From NCBI RefSeq assembly GCF_049243985.1, contig NC_135384.1, forward strand, positions 13,016,501 to 13,080,500: 64,000 nt of DNA, given 5' to 3'. A model generated the notes under the pieces. It was given only the letters and a program-made list of their open reading frames with translations. It did not search any database and was not told the DNA's origin. The stretch's first letter is position 1. The number at the start of each line of letters is the position of its first letter. The DNA comes from Paroedura picta. Taxonomy: Eukaryota; Chordata; Lepidosauria; Squamata; Gekkonidae. Position numbers and translations under genes: made by a program. Shown in pieces: positions 11,588-24,067 of this stretch.

Positions 11588-14500
11588 ATGGTTCTATTTG
11601 TCACTTCTGTGTTAGTGTTGCTGGTGCAGGTGGTTTGCAAATCTCTGTATTTACCGTGCCCCATCAGTCGCCCGCTTCCTATTGTTCACAAGTATTATCA
11701 ATCAGGAGACCTGCTCATTGCTGGAATTGTCTCTAATGTGTTTCAGTATTCTGATGCGCTCACATTTGAAGCACGTCCCTCTCCCAGTTCCTCTGATTCG
11801 CTTGTGTAAGAAGGATTTCTTTCATATTATTGCTTTATTATGTTTTTTATTGTCATGAAAGGTTTAATATTGTCGGTTATTCTATTGATGGTCTCCCTCC
11901 TAGTGATACTTTGTCTTAAATTACCGGTGTTTCTTTACAAAACCAATGGGATCTCCTGAGTTCTACTGCATACGTGGAAGGGAAAAAAACAAATGCCACA
12001 AACTTTTGTTGGTTTGGGGGTTGAATCTCAAATTTAGCTGTTGGTTTAATGGTGGAATCTCATCTCTGATTCCATCTGCAGAACATACTTTCAGAGCATT
12101 ATGGTCATTTGTTGATTGAATAGGAAGAGGGGCTTGGCATGTGGAAGGTCCCAGGTTTAATTTCTGGTTCATTCAATTAAAAGATCTGAGAGTAGGCTAC
12201 ATGAAAGACCTCTACCTGTGGTCCAGAAGACTTTCTGCCCATCTGAGTATGGTTCAATGGTACAGCATATGCTTGGCATGTAGAAGGTGCCAGGTTTGAT
12301 CCCTGGCATATTTAGTTAAAAGATCTGAGAGTAGGCTTTATGAAAGAATGAGATCCTGAAGACTTGCTGCGAGACTGAGTATAAAATACTTACTAGAAAC
12401 ATAGAATCATGGAGTTCGAAAGGGCCATACACACCATCTAGTCACACCCCATGTTCAATGAATCATCAACCTTAAGCATCCAGGGTCATATATATCCAGC
12501 TATTTAAAGATCACCAGTAAAGGGGAGCTCTCCTCCTCCTTGGTCCGTTAACATACTTTGATAGACCAAAGATCTGATTCCGTGTATGTACCTGTGTCTG
12601 AAATGTAAGCATCCATATTTGATAGCTTCCTTTCAAAATTGAAACCTCTTGTAAGTATTTCTGTCACACATACAAGGCATAAGAGATTACAGACCATCAG
12701 AATGATACTGCAATAGACATCCAAAGGTCTTTGTGAATGTACTGCCTGTCAAAACAATTTAACTGCTGAAACTGCCTTTTAGAGAAATCAATAGTTCCAT
12801 GTCCAGGAGACCTCGTAGTTCTCAGGGCACTGGGCTGTGGAATTTGTTTTCAATGTATTTAGTACATTGATGTTGTACTAAAGTGCATTAAATATAATCT
12901 TCAGAAGTGAACCTATTGTGATGTACCATATCTCTCTCATTACAGAGTATTCCTTCAGCTTTACCAGAACATCCTGGCTTTGGTGTTTGCGGTAAAGGAG
13001 ATCAATGAAAATCCAAAACTCTTACCCAATGTCACTCTGGGTATCAACATATATAATAACCATATTAGACCAAGCTCTACCTATCATGCAGCAATGGAAC
13101 TTCTCTCCACTAAAAAAAGGTTCCTACCAAACTACAAGTGTGACAACCAGAACAACGTAGTAGCAGTTTTGGGAGGACCAAAGTCAAACTTCTGCCTCTA
13201 CATGGCAGACATTCTGTACATTTACAAGATTCCACAGGTAATATGGCCTCATTTTTCTTAACAACAAATTCACATTTCTAGATTTCTTTACCCATATTTT
13301 TCAATTTCCTTTGTGAAAAACATAATGGTTCAGTTGACGTTTTTATCTTTCTTATCTCAAAGAAAAGTTTCATGGGGAGAAATGGGTGGGGGAGAAGAAA
13401 GGGAAAGTGATTGTAAGCAACTTTGAGACTCTTTCTCGTAGAGAAAAGTAGCAGAGTCATCCTTCGTGGGCTCCCATCCAAATGTTGACCTGTTTTAACT
13501 TCTGAGACCTGATAAGATTAGGCTATAACATGCTGCCTTCCACTTTTATTTACATGCTAAGGACTATTATTAAAATATGAAATCGTGAAAGCAAAGGGCG
13601 CAATTTGGATATCAGTGGAAAGTTTTAAAATTTGACATGAATATCACGTAACCCACTTGGAATCTTTGTGGATGGCAGGCTATAAATTTAATTAATTAAT
13701 TAAAATATATATATCTCACTTAAACACCCAACAACACACGGGATTCTGTTATTTACAAATAGTTCTCTGTTGCCTTGTTTATATCCATTAGCTCCTCTAT
13801 GGCTCTGCTCCAGTGATGAATAACAAAAACGAAGCCGTTTTCCTCTACAAGATGTTCCCCAGTTGGACCAATCAGTACATGGCGATGATGAGATTACTGC
13901 TTTATTTCAGATGGATATGGATTGGGGTGCTCTATGTGGATAATGAACACGGGCAGCGATTTGTGCATAAAGTGCTTCCTGATTTTTCCAGGCATGGTAT
14001 CTGCTTTGATTTTATAGCATTTTTTCCATCAATCACCTTTTTTAATTCTTTTTCTGAAATGGCTGTAGGAAACATTGAATTATCGAGACTTGTGATGGGG
14101 AGCACAGCCAAAGCAGTGGTGGTATATGGTGAAATTCAAACCATGATAATTTTGCGATTCTTGCTGAGGATTGCAGAATTTAAGGAGATAACCATGAGGA
14201 CAGAAGCCAAAGTCTGGATTCTGACAGCCCAGATGGATTTCATGTCCACTAAAATTCAAAGGAACTGGGACTTAGATTTTATCCATGGTGCTTTATCTTT
14301 GGCAGTTCCTTCCAGAGAGGTGTCAGGATTTGACCAGTTTCTTCAGGCAAGAGACCCTGCCTCTGAAAAAGAGGATGGCTTCATTGGGGACTTCTGGAAA
14401 CATGCGTTTGGCTGTTCACTCCCCAGTACCACAGAAACCACAAGTGATGAGGAAATCTGTACTGGGGAGGAAAAGCTGAAGAGTCTTCCTGGGTCAGTCT

Positions 14501-17500
14501 TTGAAATGAGCATGACTGCCCACAGCTACAGCATCTACATGGCTGCATATATCGTGGCTTGTGCATTACAAGCCATATTTTCATCCAAGCTCAAACATAG
14601 AGATGGAGGGAGAAAAATGTTTTTGAATCAACAACCATGGAAGGTAATGCCTAGAAGCCACTTAAATGTAGGGAAGTTCACTAAAGTTAAAGTTAAGACA
14701 GAATTGATGTACAAGAGATCCCAGACTGGACATGGCATCCTTGGTTCAAAAGCAGGCATTTTTACAATTAAAAATCTGTTTCACAACCCTTCAGTGCTTA
14801 CATTCCCTCAACTCCATCCCCCCCATCATTCTCTCTTTTTCTTTGAAACCAGGACTTTTCAAATATCTTGAACTTCATCATTTTGCCAGTTCCTCTATAA
14901 GTTTCTTGACTTTTCTTAATGTATTACAAGACTCTATTCTCAAGTATTATATGTTAAAACACTTCTTTTTTACAACTCTAGCTCCATGAATATTTGAAAA
15001 GGGTCTCATTCAACAATAGTGCTGGGGACCCAATTGCCTTTGATGAAAACATGGAGCTGACAGCTGGATTCGATATCATCAACTGGGTCACTTTTCCTAA
15101 CGAGTCCTTTTTTAGAGCCAAAGTTGGAACAGTTGACCCCAAAGCTCCTGAAGACAAAATATTCACCATTCATGAAGACAGAATCATTTGGCCTCACATG
15201 TTTAACCAGGTAGGTTCTCTGTGGCTTTCAGGGCATATCATTTTAGTTTCCTGGTCTTCCATGAATGGTTCCTAGCTCAAAGTCTGGAATGGTTCTGCTC
15301 CTGTGGTTAGATATATTCCATCCAATCCCATGTTCCCATTTGAAACTATAACACTGCACGATTTTGAACATACGGTAAAGGTAAAGGTAAAGGTATCCCC
15401 TGTGCAAGCACCGGGACATGTCTGACCCCCTGATTCCCTCTAGCGTTTTCATGGCAGACTCAATATGGGGTGGTTTGCCAGTGCCAGTGCCTTCCCCAGT
15501 CATTACCGTTTACCCCCTAGCAAGCTGGGAACTCATTTTGCCGACCTCGGAAGGATGGAAGGCTGAATCAACCTTGAGCCAGCTGCTGAGATTGAACTCC
15601 CAGCCTCATAGGAAGAGCTTCAAACAACATGTCACTGCCTTACCACTCTGCACCACAAGAGGCTCTTAAACAATGCTGTTATTGTACATATATGTTCCTT
15701 TTACTACAAACAGGGTGACAATTTCAACCAAAGTCAATTTGATTTGAAAGTTTTGTGGTGACATTTCTGGATGGACCACACTAGCTGAACTGCATTAATT
15801 CTTAAAAGCTAAGCAGAGTCAGCCCTGGTCAATCACTGGATGGGAGACCACCAAAGAAGTCCAGGGTTGCTACAATGAGGTCCATGATGCACGGAGTGGA
15901 AGGTCCGCATTCGGGTTGTAATTGCGGTGGCTAAAATCACCAATTATGTATGCTGCAGGCAGCAACCTAGCACAGAGTCAACATATGCTGCAGAAAAAGC
16001 CGTGTTAGTGAGATGCGGAAGAGAGTGGAGCTTCCCGGGACCAGGGCGCAACCAGAAGCAGCTCCAGAGTAGCCACGTGCATAATTCAATATTCTGGGTT
16101 CTGCCGCCGTTGTGTTCCATCCCGTGCATAAGTGGTTTGCTTCGCTTCTTCCTCCTCAGCGTTCTCCATGCTGCTGTTTCAGCGGCCGTGCATAATAGGC
16201 CTGAGAGAGGCAATGGCACATCACTCTTGAACATCTATTGTCTTGAAAACCTTACAGGATCTATATAAATAGTGGTTGCGTGCAGTTTTCTTAAAATCTC
16301 TATAATATGTGGAAATCTGTCTTCTAGTGGAAGGCATTGAAATAGCTCATTATACATCAAGTGATCTCTCAAAGAGATGTGGTTATGTCATGATAGTGGA
16401 AACCTGGCACATACATGGATGATTGATCAGTGAAATTCAAACTCCTGAAACATATTTCTTGAATGTGAAAAAAACACTATCCCAGTCTCCTTTCATTTCT
16501 GGACAGGTGCAGCCCCTTTCTCTCTGCAATGACAGATGTCATTCAGGTTACAGTAAGAATAGAAAGGAAGGAAAGCCATTTTGCTGCTATGATTGCCTTT
16601 CTTGTCCAGAAGAGAAGATTTCAATAATGGAGGGTAAGGACGGTATACCACAAATGTTTCCAATATTCCCTTTTCTTCTCCTAACAACACATCTGATAAT
16701 CAGCCAATTAATATTGGAACTTTCTGATAGTTAAAGCCTAATATATTACTGCTTTTTAATTTTAGGATTTTTTAGGGGAAAGTTCTAAATGATTTAGAAA
16801 ACTGCAGCTGAAGGACAAATTTTGTTTTCATAACAAAAATTAGTATATTAGCCATGATTTCCATTATTTTTCTAGTGTGTGTGTTCATGGGGGTGGGGTA
16901 TAACCGACAGTTAATTGTGGATTTGTATGCTATATGTGTGCTTGAACAGATGATTGATGGCATGGTTAGCATTACATTTCTAATTTATTAAACTGAAAGA
17001 CATTTTCAGTGATGAGGTTTAGTTGATTAAAGAGGAATGTACTCCACATTGACATGTACTCCACAGGAACATATGTACAGGGCTCTGTACAAATGTCTTA
17101 CCTTTATCTATGCTTTCAGCTAATACTTTCCGCTAATCCAAGCTGAAAAATGTATACCCCTAGCATAGATACATGTAAGAAATGTGTACAGTGAAAAACA
17201 TATATGAAAATCACCTTAACGTTTATTATTTCAGGCAGATATAGAATCACAGAATTATAGAATCATAGAGTTGGAAGGGGCCATACAGGCCATCTAGTCC
17301 AACCCCCTGCTCAACGCAGGATCAGCCCTAAGCATCCTAAAGCATGTATTTCAGATATGTAAGTTTTTGGCTACCAAAACAGCTGAACTCCAAAATTCCC
17401 AAAATATTTGGGATTTGGGGAGTTCACAGGGCACTGGAAAAAATGTTCTAAAGTTTTTGTCTTCCTTGGTCCACAGAGTCTTAGCCTGTCTTCCTTGGTG

Positions 17501-18750
17501 GTCTTGCTGCTTCTGCTGGTATCACATTTTCAAAACAGTGCTTGGGGAAACGTCAGTCTTTATCTATGTGGATTGATAACTATCTTGAAGGATGAGTCCT
17601 TGTGGAATTAAACAGAGATTGTTAAAGGTTAAAGAAGAAAAGATACATTCTAGGTTTGTCATTTAGCATGCCTGACTACAAGGACAAGTTTGCATTTGAG
17701 TCATAATGGAGTACCTGAAGGGCTGCTCTCAAATGGATACAGAAGTTCAGGAAATATCTTAGTGTGACATAATTTGAGTGCCTTTGGAATATATTCACCA
17801 CCTTTGGTCAGTGTATTTGCACACCCCTAATGTATACCCACATTTCTTTTTCAGATACCAATGACTGTTTTCAGTGCCCAGAAGATCAGTATCCAAACAC
17901 AAATCATGACTTATGTCTCAAAAAACGTATAAGTTTCTTGTCTTATGAGGAACCGTTGGGGATCAGTTTGGCCAGTTCTGCACTTTGCTTCTCTTTTATG
18001 ACAGCTTTGGTGATTGGGATCTTCATTAAGAACCAGGACACTCCCATAGTCAAAGCCAACAACCGGAACCTCTCCTACATCCTCCTCGTCTCCCTCCTGC
18101 TCTCCTTCCTTTGTGCTTTGCTTTTCATTGGCCAACCTAAGAAGCTGTCGTGTCTCCTTAGACAAACTATTTTTGGCATCATCTTCTCAGTGGCTGTTTC
18201 TTGTGTGTTGGCCAAGACTGTCATTGTGGTTCTGGCCTTCATCACGACCAAACCAGGCTCCGGGATGAGAAACTGGGTGGGAAAACAATTGGGTAGCTTC
18301 ATTGTTCTGTCTTGCTCCTTTATTCAAACCACTATTTGTACAGTGTGGTTAATCACTTCTCCTCCATTCCCAGAATTTGACATGCACTCAATGTCTGAAG
18401 AAATTATTCTAAAATGTAACGAAGGCTCAGTCATGATGTTCTACTGTGTCTTGATTTACATGGGATTCCTGGCCATTGTAAGCTTCACTGTGGCTTTCTT
18501 AGGCAGGAAGTTACCAGATAGTTTCAATGAAGCCAAGTTTATCACCTTCAGCATGCTGGTTTTTTGTAGTGTTTGGCTAACCTTTGTTTTAACTTATCTG
18601 AGCACCAAAGGAAAATACATGGTGGCTGTGGAGATCTTCTCTATCTTAGCCTCCAGTGCTGGATTGCTGGGCTGCATATTTTTCCCTAAATTGTATATTA
18701 TTGTGGTGAGGCCAGAACTGAACATCAAGGGTCAAATTACTAGGAGATAG
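11588..18750 (+). CDS. V2R-B: complete type-2 vomeronasal receptor (V2R26-like)
   Basis: Six exons: 11588-11805, 12946-13237, 13792-14643, 14982-15209, 16507-16633, 17855-18750; about 870 residues, the usual V2R length. The start chosen is the second ATG (11588, A at -3 and G at +4), because it is the one kept in V2R-E; another in-frame ATG lies 15 nt upstream. A hydrophobic signal peptide ([17 protein letters not shown]) comes first, then the flytrap domain, nine-cysteine domain and seven membrane spans. Exon 3 is nine bases shorter than in the other copies, removing three residues after KHR just before its donor, in frame. The protein ends GQITRR. All introns are GT-AG. Intron 4 carries a Sauria-type SINE, a 5S-like SINE and a MITE, all shared with V2R-D. 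A CR1 fragment in intron 5 is private to B. No disabling change was seen, so it is probably functional. Confidence 0.9.
12115..12575. mobile_element. Two tRNA-like SINEs and CR1 remnant, V2R-B intron 1
   Basis: SINE pieces at about 12115-12243 and 12244-12397 (TGGTTCAATGGTACAGC, GGTTTGATCCC), then the CR1 remnant. The doubled SINE is shared with V2R-D. Confidence 0.6.
15374..15664 (-). mobile_element. Sauria-type SINE in V2R-B intron 4
   Basis: On the - strand a tRNA-like head has an A box (TGGCGCAGAGTGG type) and B box (GTTCAATC), followed by a body and a (TTTACC)n-type tail after GCTTGCACAGGGGATACC, the Bov-B-like 3' end. Shared with V2R-D, absent from A, C and E. Confidence 0.75.
15772..15878 (+). 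mobile_element. 5S-rRNA-related SINE in V2R-B intron 4
   Basis: AAGCTAAGCAGAGTC and GGATGGGAGACCACC match 5S rRNA order and spacing. Cut by the MITE at 15879. Confidence 0.68.
15879..16201. mobile_element. Harbinger-like MITE, copy 2 (V2R-B intron 4)
   Basis: Same family; left end GGTCCATGATGCACGG, right end CCGTGCATAATAGGCC, target copies TGA (15876-15878, 16202-16204). V2R-E keeps the empty site (about 63970). Older than copies 1 and 4: it is more diverged and shared with V2R-D. Confidence 0.8.
17241..17347 (-). mobile_element. CR1 3'-end fragment in V2R-B intron 5
   Basis: Reverse of a CR1 3' end (AATCATAGAGTTGGAAGGGG, CCATCTAGTCCAACCCCCTG). V2R-D keeps the uninterrupted sequence (about 46920). 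Confidence 0.8.
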
Positions 18751-20069
18751 GGGAAAGAGCTTAGAAGTCCACAACCACAATATATTTAAATCCAGAGTAA
18801 CTGAATGAAAGTGAAAACGAATTAAAAGTGACATGGATACCTTAAACCTGAACTGCGATTAGTGTTTTCTGCTGTGATGTTTATATCCTCAGTAAAGTGT
18901 CAGCAGTGAGGCATGATGGATAAGGGTCAGAAGAAAGTCTCCAGCTCCAGATCATGTTTTTTTCCAGCTGCTACTTTCTGCTCCTGAGCCCAGACTGGTA
19001 GCAGCTAGGCAGTCTTTTATCTTGCCTCAGTTTGGAATTCTTTAAATAGTGTTCTACCTGATATGCTTTTGTCCCAAAGTGACTGGCTTTCTGGCAGAAT
19101 TTCTTAATGGTTTCCCTCTCCCCACCTTCTTAAAGCGGAGAAACTTCATGTATCTTGAGGAGATCCTGTTTGTATTTCAACTTCTGCTTCTGATGGGTAA
19201 AATATACATTATAAGGCCTGCAGATTGATTTTGTGATGGTTGTCCTTTATCTTCTCTCTTTGTTAGTGTTTTCAAATTGACGGCGCTGAGACACTGGAGG
19301 GCACTGCTATTTTCTCCTCTTTGCCCCCCACTTTCCACTGAGCAACATAGGTATGTGGTATTAAATTATGGTATTAAATTGTCATGCAATACCATGAAAC
19401 TAAATATATATATATATCCTTGACATATTACAGCATGGTCACCTCAGCTGCCTCATCTGGAGGCACCAATCCAGGGTGGTCCAGGTGCAGCATTGAAAAT
19501 ACTCCCCCCTCTGGAACCAGAAAGAGGAAGGGCACCGCTCCTGTGGAATGGGTCTGAGATAGCTCTAACATGACTGCTCTGTGAGAACAGCACTATCAGG
19601 GCTCTAAGTGGCCCATAGTCTCCCAGCTAGCTACATGGGGAGGAGTGGGGAATCAAACCCAGCTTTTCAAATTAGAAGCTGCTGTTCTTTATCACTACAC
19701 CCACTACATTTAGATGGATGGGATATTGCAGTACGTTTTAACTCTACCATCCACTTTCCAGTACACACAGAGACAAATCCAAATAATATCTGTTAATGAA
19801 GAAATGATTTGGTCTTATGTACCCCGATCCAGAAGGGTAAAGTAACTTTGTTGTTTTCTCCTTATAGGATTTAACATTGTAAGTCACCATGAGACCCTTA
19901 AACAACAAAACAAATAAATTCCTTAGGTTCATGCAGGTCCAATGAGGTTCAGTGTAGCACTTTTAGCATTCCAAGGGCACCTTTCCATCCTTTTTCATCT
20001 GCAGAAAAGCAAGTTGGATTATACCCAGATTCATTTAACCCAACTATCTAATTTTTCACACTAACAAGT

Positions 20070-20646
20070 GAAGTCTTTGCTCTGGTTCAGCCTCACTTGG
20101 AGTACTGTGTTCAGTTTTGGTCACCCCAGTTGAAGAGGGATGTAGACAAACTAGAGCATGTCCAGAGTAGGATGACAAAGATGGTGAGTGGTTTGGAGAC
20201 CAAAACGTATGAAGAAAGGTTGGAGTAGTTTGGTCTGTTTAGTCAGGAGAGGAGACTGAGAGGGGATTTGATTGTCATCTTCAAATATTTAAAAGGCTGC
20301 CATATAGAGGATGGAGCAAAGTTGTTCTCTCTTGCCCCGAAGGAATGGACCAGAACCAATGGGATTAAATTAATTCAAAAGATATTCTGTCTAAACATCA
20401 GGAAGAAGTTCTTGACAGTTAGAGCGGTTTCTCAGTGGAGCAAGCTTCCTCGGGAGGTGGTGTGTTCTCCATCTTTGGACATTTTTAAACAGAGGCTGGG
20501 TAGCCATCTGACAGAGGGGCTGATTCTGTGAAGGCTTAAGGGGGTGACAGGTTGCAGTGGATGAGTGATAGGGTTGTGAATGTCCTGCATAGTGCAGAGT
20601 GTTGGACTAGATGACCCATGAGATACCTTCCAATTCTATGATTCTA
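20070..20646 (+). mobile_element. CR1 LINE 3' part, downstream of V2R-B
   Basis: CR1 reverse-transcriptase end ([15 protein letters not shown] type, RLRGDLI) and 3' UTR ending CAATTCTATGATTCTAAG. Shared with 50545-51077. Confidence 0.85.
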
Positions 20647-20717
20647 AGTCAACATGAAGGGCTGGAACACCAGATATAGCAATGACACTTTTAGAATATA
20701 TTGTTATGAAGTTATCA

Positions 20718-20998
20718 GAGCCAGTTTGGTGTAGTGGTTAGAAGTCTGGACTTCTAATCTGGCATGCCAGGTTCGATTCTGTGCTCCCGCATATGCAACC
20801 AGCTGGGTGACCTTGGGCTCGCCACAGCACTGATAAAACTGTTCTGACCGCAGTGATATCAGCGCTCTCTCAGCCTCACCCACCCCACAGGATGTCTGTT
20901 GTAGGGAAAGGAATGGGAAGGTGATTCTAAGCCGCTTTGAGCCTCCTTTGGGTAGGGAAAAGCGGCATATAAGAACCAACTCTTCTTCTTCTTCTTCT
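20718..20998 (+). mobile_element. tRNA-derived SINE (MIR/CORE-like) after V2R-B
   Basis: tRNA-like head (TGGTGTAGTGGTTAG, then GGTTCGATTC), a core with GTGACCTTGGGC, and a (TCT)n tail. Shared with 51153-51429 in block 2. The head is not a tRNA gene: it cannot close an acceptor stem and runs into the SINE body. Confidence 0.7.
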
Positions 20999-22139
20999 AG
21001 ATACCAGTAATAAATTCAAATGGATTCTAACATTTCACACTAACAAGTAAAGTCAACACGCAGGGATGGAGGACCAGATATAGCAATGACACTTTTAGAA
21101 TATATTTTACTGAAGTTATTAGATACCAGTACTAAATTATAGAATTCAAATGTAATTGGTTGATTTGTGTGTTTTTAAAGCTGGAACATATGCATATCTA
21201 GCCCTTAAGGATGTGGCCCCGCAAAACTTAAATTCCTTTAAGTGGAATTTCAACAAAGGATATAAATATGACTATTTATTTATTACATTTTTCCCAGCTA
21301 TGCCTCTGAGAAGCTGTAAACTTGGGATTGGATGCATTCAAGTCTTTTCTTCATTCTAACTAAATTATCCTTATTTTATCCCCATCCTACATGACTTTTG
21401 CTGTAGACCCTGTTCTCCTATTATAGGCTATGTGGTGGTCAAAACAGATCTCGTACTCTTTTTTACATCTTTAAAAATGCTGGTTGGATTCAATCCATAA
21501 GTTTTGCATACCAAAAAAAAAAAAAACACTTTCATAATGCCTCCTACAATACATAATATATCACATAAATGGTATTTTCTGATTAATACAAAGCAAGATA
21601 CACCATCTGAGCCTTCAATTTGGTTTCTATAAAAACACTGGAACTGCATCTTTCACAAGAACTTCAACATTACACACAGCAATATCTTTTAAACTGACAT
21701 AATTCACAACTCATAATTAGCTCTGCCAGTACTAGTTGGAGAAATAGCTAGTGTTATCCCAAACTTAGTTAGAAAGCTCCATTGCATAGTGGATATTGGA
21801 TCCCAGGTCTCCCCAGTTATCCCATATTTTACCCACTATCCCATATTTCTTATTGAAATTGCTTATAAGTTCTATCTACATTATTTGGAAGTATAATTTT
21901 GCTCAGTTTCTGTTGACTTGTGCCCTGGGTATTCTGACCTCTTGTAGAACAATTATGGTCTTCTTGGAAGGCTCCTCAGAAGAAGGCAATGGCAAACCAC
22001 TTCAGCTTCTCACTTGCCTTGAAAGCTCCTTGCTGGGTTCACCAGCAGTCAACTGTGACTTAAAAGCACAACACACACAAACATTTGTGGGTTTTTTTTT
22101 TCATTTTTTGGATTGGTATAGTATAGTGTAATCTCATTA

Positions 22140-22272
22140 GATCTCTGTAGTCAGACTCAATATATGGGTTGGAGTCTACCAAGGAAAACAATGGTAAACT
22201 GCCTCTGCTTCTTCTCAGTTGTCTTGAAAACCCTATGAGGTTGCCATAAGTTGGCTGTGACTTGATGGCACT
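22140..22272 (+). mobile_element. SINE tail overlapping the 3' end of OR copy 1
   Basis: GGAAAACAATGGTAAACTGCC...TTGCCATAAGTTGGC...GACTTGATGGCAC is the same tail type as in the 5S-related SINEs. A second tail fragment lies at 21950-22080. The OR reading frame on the opposite strand enters this repeat for its last dozen codons and stop (22233-22272). Confidence 0.6.
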
Positions 22273-23210
22273 TTGTGCTCACACATGGCCTTCCTGAGAA
22301 TAGTTCTCAAGGAATCCTTTACTCTCTCATTTCTGAGACTATATATGAAAGGATTGAGCATAGGAGTCATCATTGTATTCAACACAGTGCCCACTCTGTT
22401 GAAATTCAGAACATTCCCTTTGGTAGGACGGACATAGATGAAAATAGAACTCCCATAATACATTGTAACCACAGTCAAATGTGATACACATGTTGAAAAG
22501 GCCTTCTTTTGCCCTTTTGCTGATGGAATCCTCAAGACAGCAATAATAATGTAAATATAGGACACAGCTGTTACCAGAAGGGAGCCCAAGAGCAGTATGC
22601 AAGAGGTCCCAAAGTCAACCAGTTCAACCAGTGATGTGTCAGCACAGACAAGTTTGAGCAGAGGGGCACTGTCACAGAAGAAGTGATCAACAATGTTTGG
22701 GCCGCAGAATGGCAGACCAGCTGTCACGATGCTGGGAACGAGAATAATCAAAAAGCTACCAGTCCATGACCCCAAGAGAAGCAGGCAACAGACCTTGCTG
22801 TTCATGATGGAAGCATAACGTAATGGGTAACATATTGCCAGATATCGGTCAAAGGACATAACAGCTAGGTTGAAGAATTCAGCAGAGCCCATGAGGAAAT
22901 AGAAGAATGACTGTGTCAGACAGCCCACAAAGGAAATGGTCTTCTTCCCTGTGATAAAATTTACTAGCATCTTAGGCATGACTGTGGAAGTGATCATGAG
23001 TTCCAAGAATGAGAGGTTACTCAAGAAAAAATACATGGGTGATTGAAGGTGGTGATCAGTCAGTACTAATGCAATTATTATGGAATTACCTGTAATCGTT
23101 AGTACATATACAAAGAAGAAGGCGATGAAAAACAGAATTTCTAGGGAGGGAGTACTCTGAAATACCGAAAGGATAAATTCAGTCACAATTGTTTTATTAC
23201 CTTCTTCCAT
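22233..23210 (-). CDS. Olfactory receptor, class II (family-6-like), copy 1
   Basis: Single-exon rhodopsin-like GPCR of 325 residues, expected in ciliary membranes of olfactory neurons; odorant unknown. Motifs: N-terminal NKT glycosylation site, GNS in TM1, SPMYFFLSNLSFLEL in loop 1/TM2, MSFDRYLAICYPLRY at the end of TM3, FSTCVSHLTVV in TM6, PMLNPFIYSLRN in TM7. The N-terminal signature usually written LLGF reads LSVF here, while the second copy keeps LLGF. The last dozen residues (KVPSSHSQLMATS) fall inside a SINE-like tail that runs on past the stop. Family 6 is a guess from memory of the TM2-TM3 region; class II is secure. It lies tail to tail with V2R-B. No frameshift or stop is seen, so it is probably functional. 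Confidence 0.9.
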   Translation of the reverse strand: MEEGNKTIVTEFILSVFQSTPSLEILFFIAFFFVYVLTITGNSIIIALVLTDHHLQSPMYFFLSNLSFLELMITSTVMPKMLVNFITGKKTISFVGCLTQSFFYFLMGSAEFFNLAVMSFDRYLAICYPLRYASIMNSKVCCLLLLGSWTGSFLIILVPSIVTAGLPFCGPNIVDHFFCDSAPLLKLVCADTSLVELVDFGTSCILLLGSLLVTAVSYIYIIIAVLRIPSAKGQKKAFSTCVSHLTVVTMYYGSSIFIYVRPTKGNVLNFNRVGTVLNTMMTPMLNPFIYSLRNERVKDSLRTILRKAMCEHKVPSSHSQLMATS

Positions 23211-23774
23211 ATTTTAGTGCATCGTATTTCCTAGGGGTGAAAAATGGGTTTGGGAAAGGAGAATGAAAATAAATTATTCTGAGAGTGTGAAAGAAGTAGC
23301 ATTTATCAGTCATTGCTTGCATCCATACTAACCTTGGAAGTTTCCTGTGATCCAAAGAATCTTCTACCGGAGGAACAAGCTGGAGGAAGGTTTCATTGTT
23401 GAAAGAACTGAACTTTTGGATCCAACACCTTATTCATTGTTTGGTACTGTAGAGCTTGGTAATTCTCCATGTAGAAGTAGAATGGTAGTGCTTTTTTCAG
23501 GATTGTCCTATTTCAAAGTGAAGATGAGCTTTCGGATGCCCCTGCACCTGAAAAACAAAAACATATTACAAGGAGAAGAGTTGGTTCAACCCTTCTCTCT
23601 GAGACTCTAATATATAGATAACATCTTCTGTGTGAGTATGTGTTTGTTTTACAGAAATGAAATTTGCACTCAAGTGGTACCTTAGTTACAATGTGAGCTA
23701 TTACCATACAAGAAAAAGATCACTCAGTTCTTTACATATAAACAGGGCATTAGATTCCTCTTATGAACAGGGAA

Positions 23775-24053
23775 AAGAACCTCTTGTGGCACAGAGTGGT
23801 AAGGCAGCAGACATGCAGTCTGAAGCTCTGTCCATGAGGCTGGGAGTTCAGTCCCAGCAGCCGGCTCAAGGTTGACTCAGCCTTCCATCCTTCTGAGGTT
23901 GGTAAAATGAGTACCCATCTTGCAGTAAACGGTAATGACTGGGGAAGGCATTGGAAAACCACCCCGTATTGAGTCTGCCATGAAAACGCTAGAGGGTATC
24001 ACACCAAGGGTCAGACATGACCTGGCGCTTGCACAGGGGATATCTTTACCTTT
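23775..24053 (+). mobile_element. Sauria-type SINE downstream of block 1
   Basis: 279 bases with 14-base target copies TTATGAACAGGGAA (23761-23774, 24054-24067). tRNA-like head at 23783, Bov-B-like tail at the right end. It lies just outside the duplicated block. Confidence 0.85.
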
Positions 24054-24067
24054 TTATGAACAGGGAA

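Larger units (their letters stand above)
1..23640. repeat. Segmental duplication, block 1 (V2R-A, relic, V2R-B, OR)
   Basis: Collinear with 28400-53935: V2R exons, introns, the hAT element, the relic exon, the OR and old repeats occur in the same order with high identity. The offset grows from about 28.4 kb at the left edge to 30.3 kb at the OR because of private insertions. The right boundary is near 23640, where the two copies stop matching after GTGTGAGTATGT. The left boundary lies outside the window. Confidence 0.9.

Noticed and set aside
15772-15878. Possible 5S rRNA gene
   Set aside because: Only part of 5S is present, it continues into a SINE body, and it recurs in introns of all five genes.
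20718-20790. Possible tRNA gene
   Set aside because: A and B boxes are present but there is no closed cloverleaf; it is the head of a SINE.
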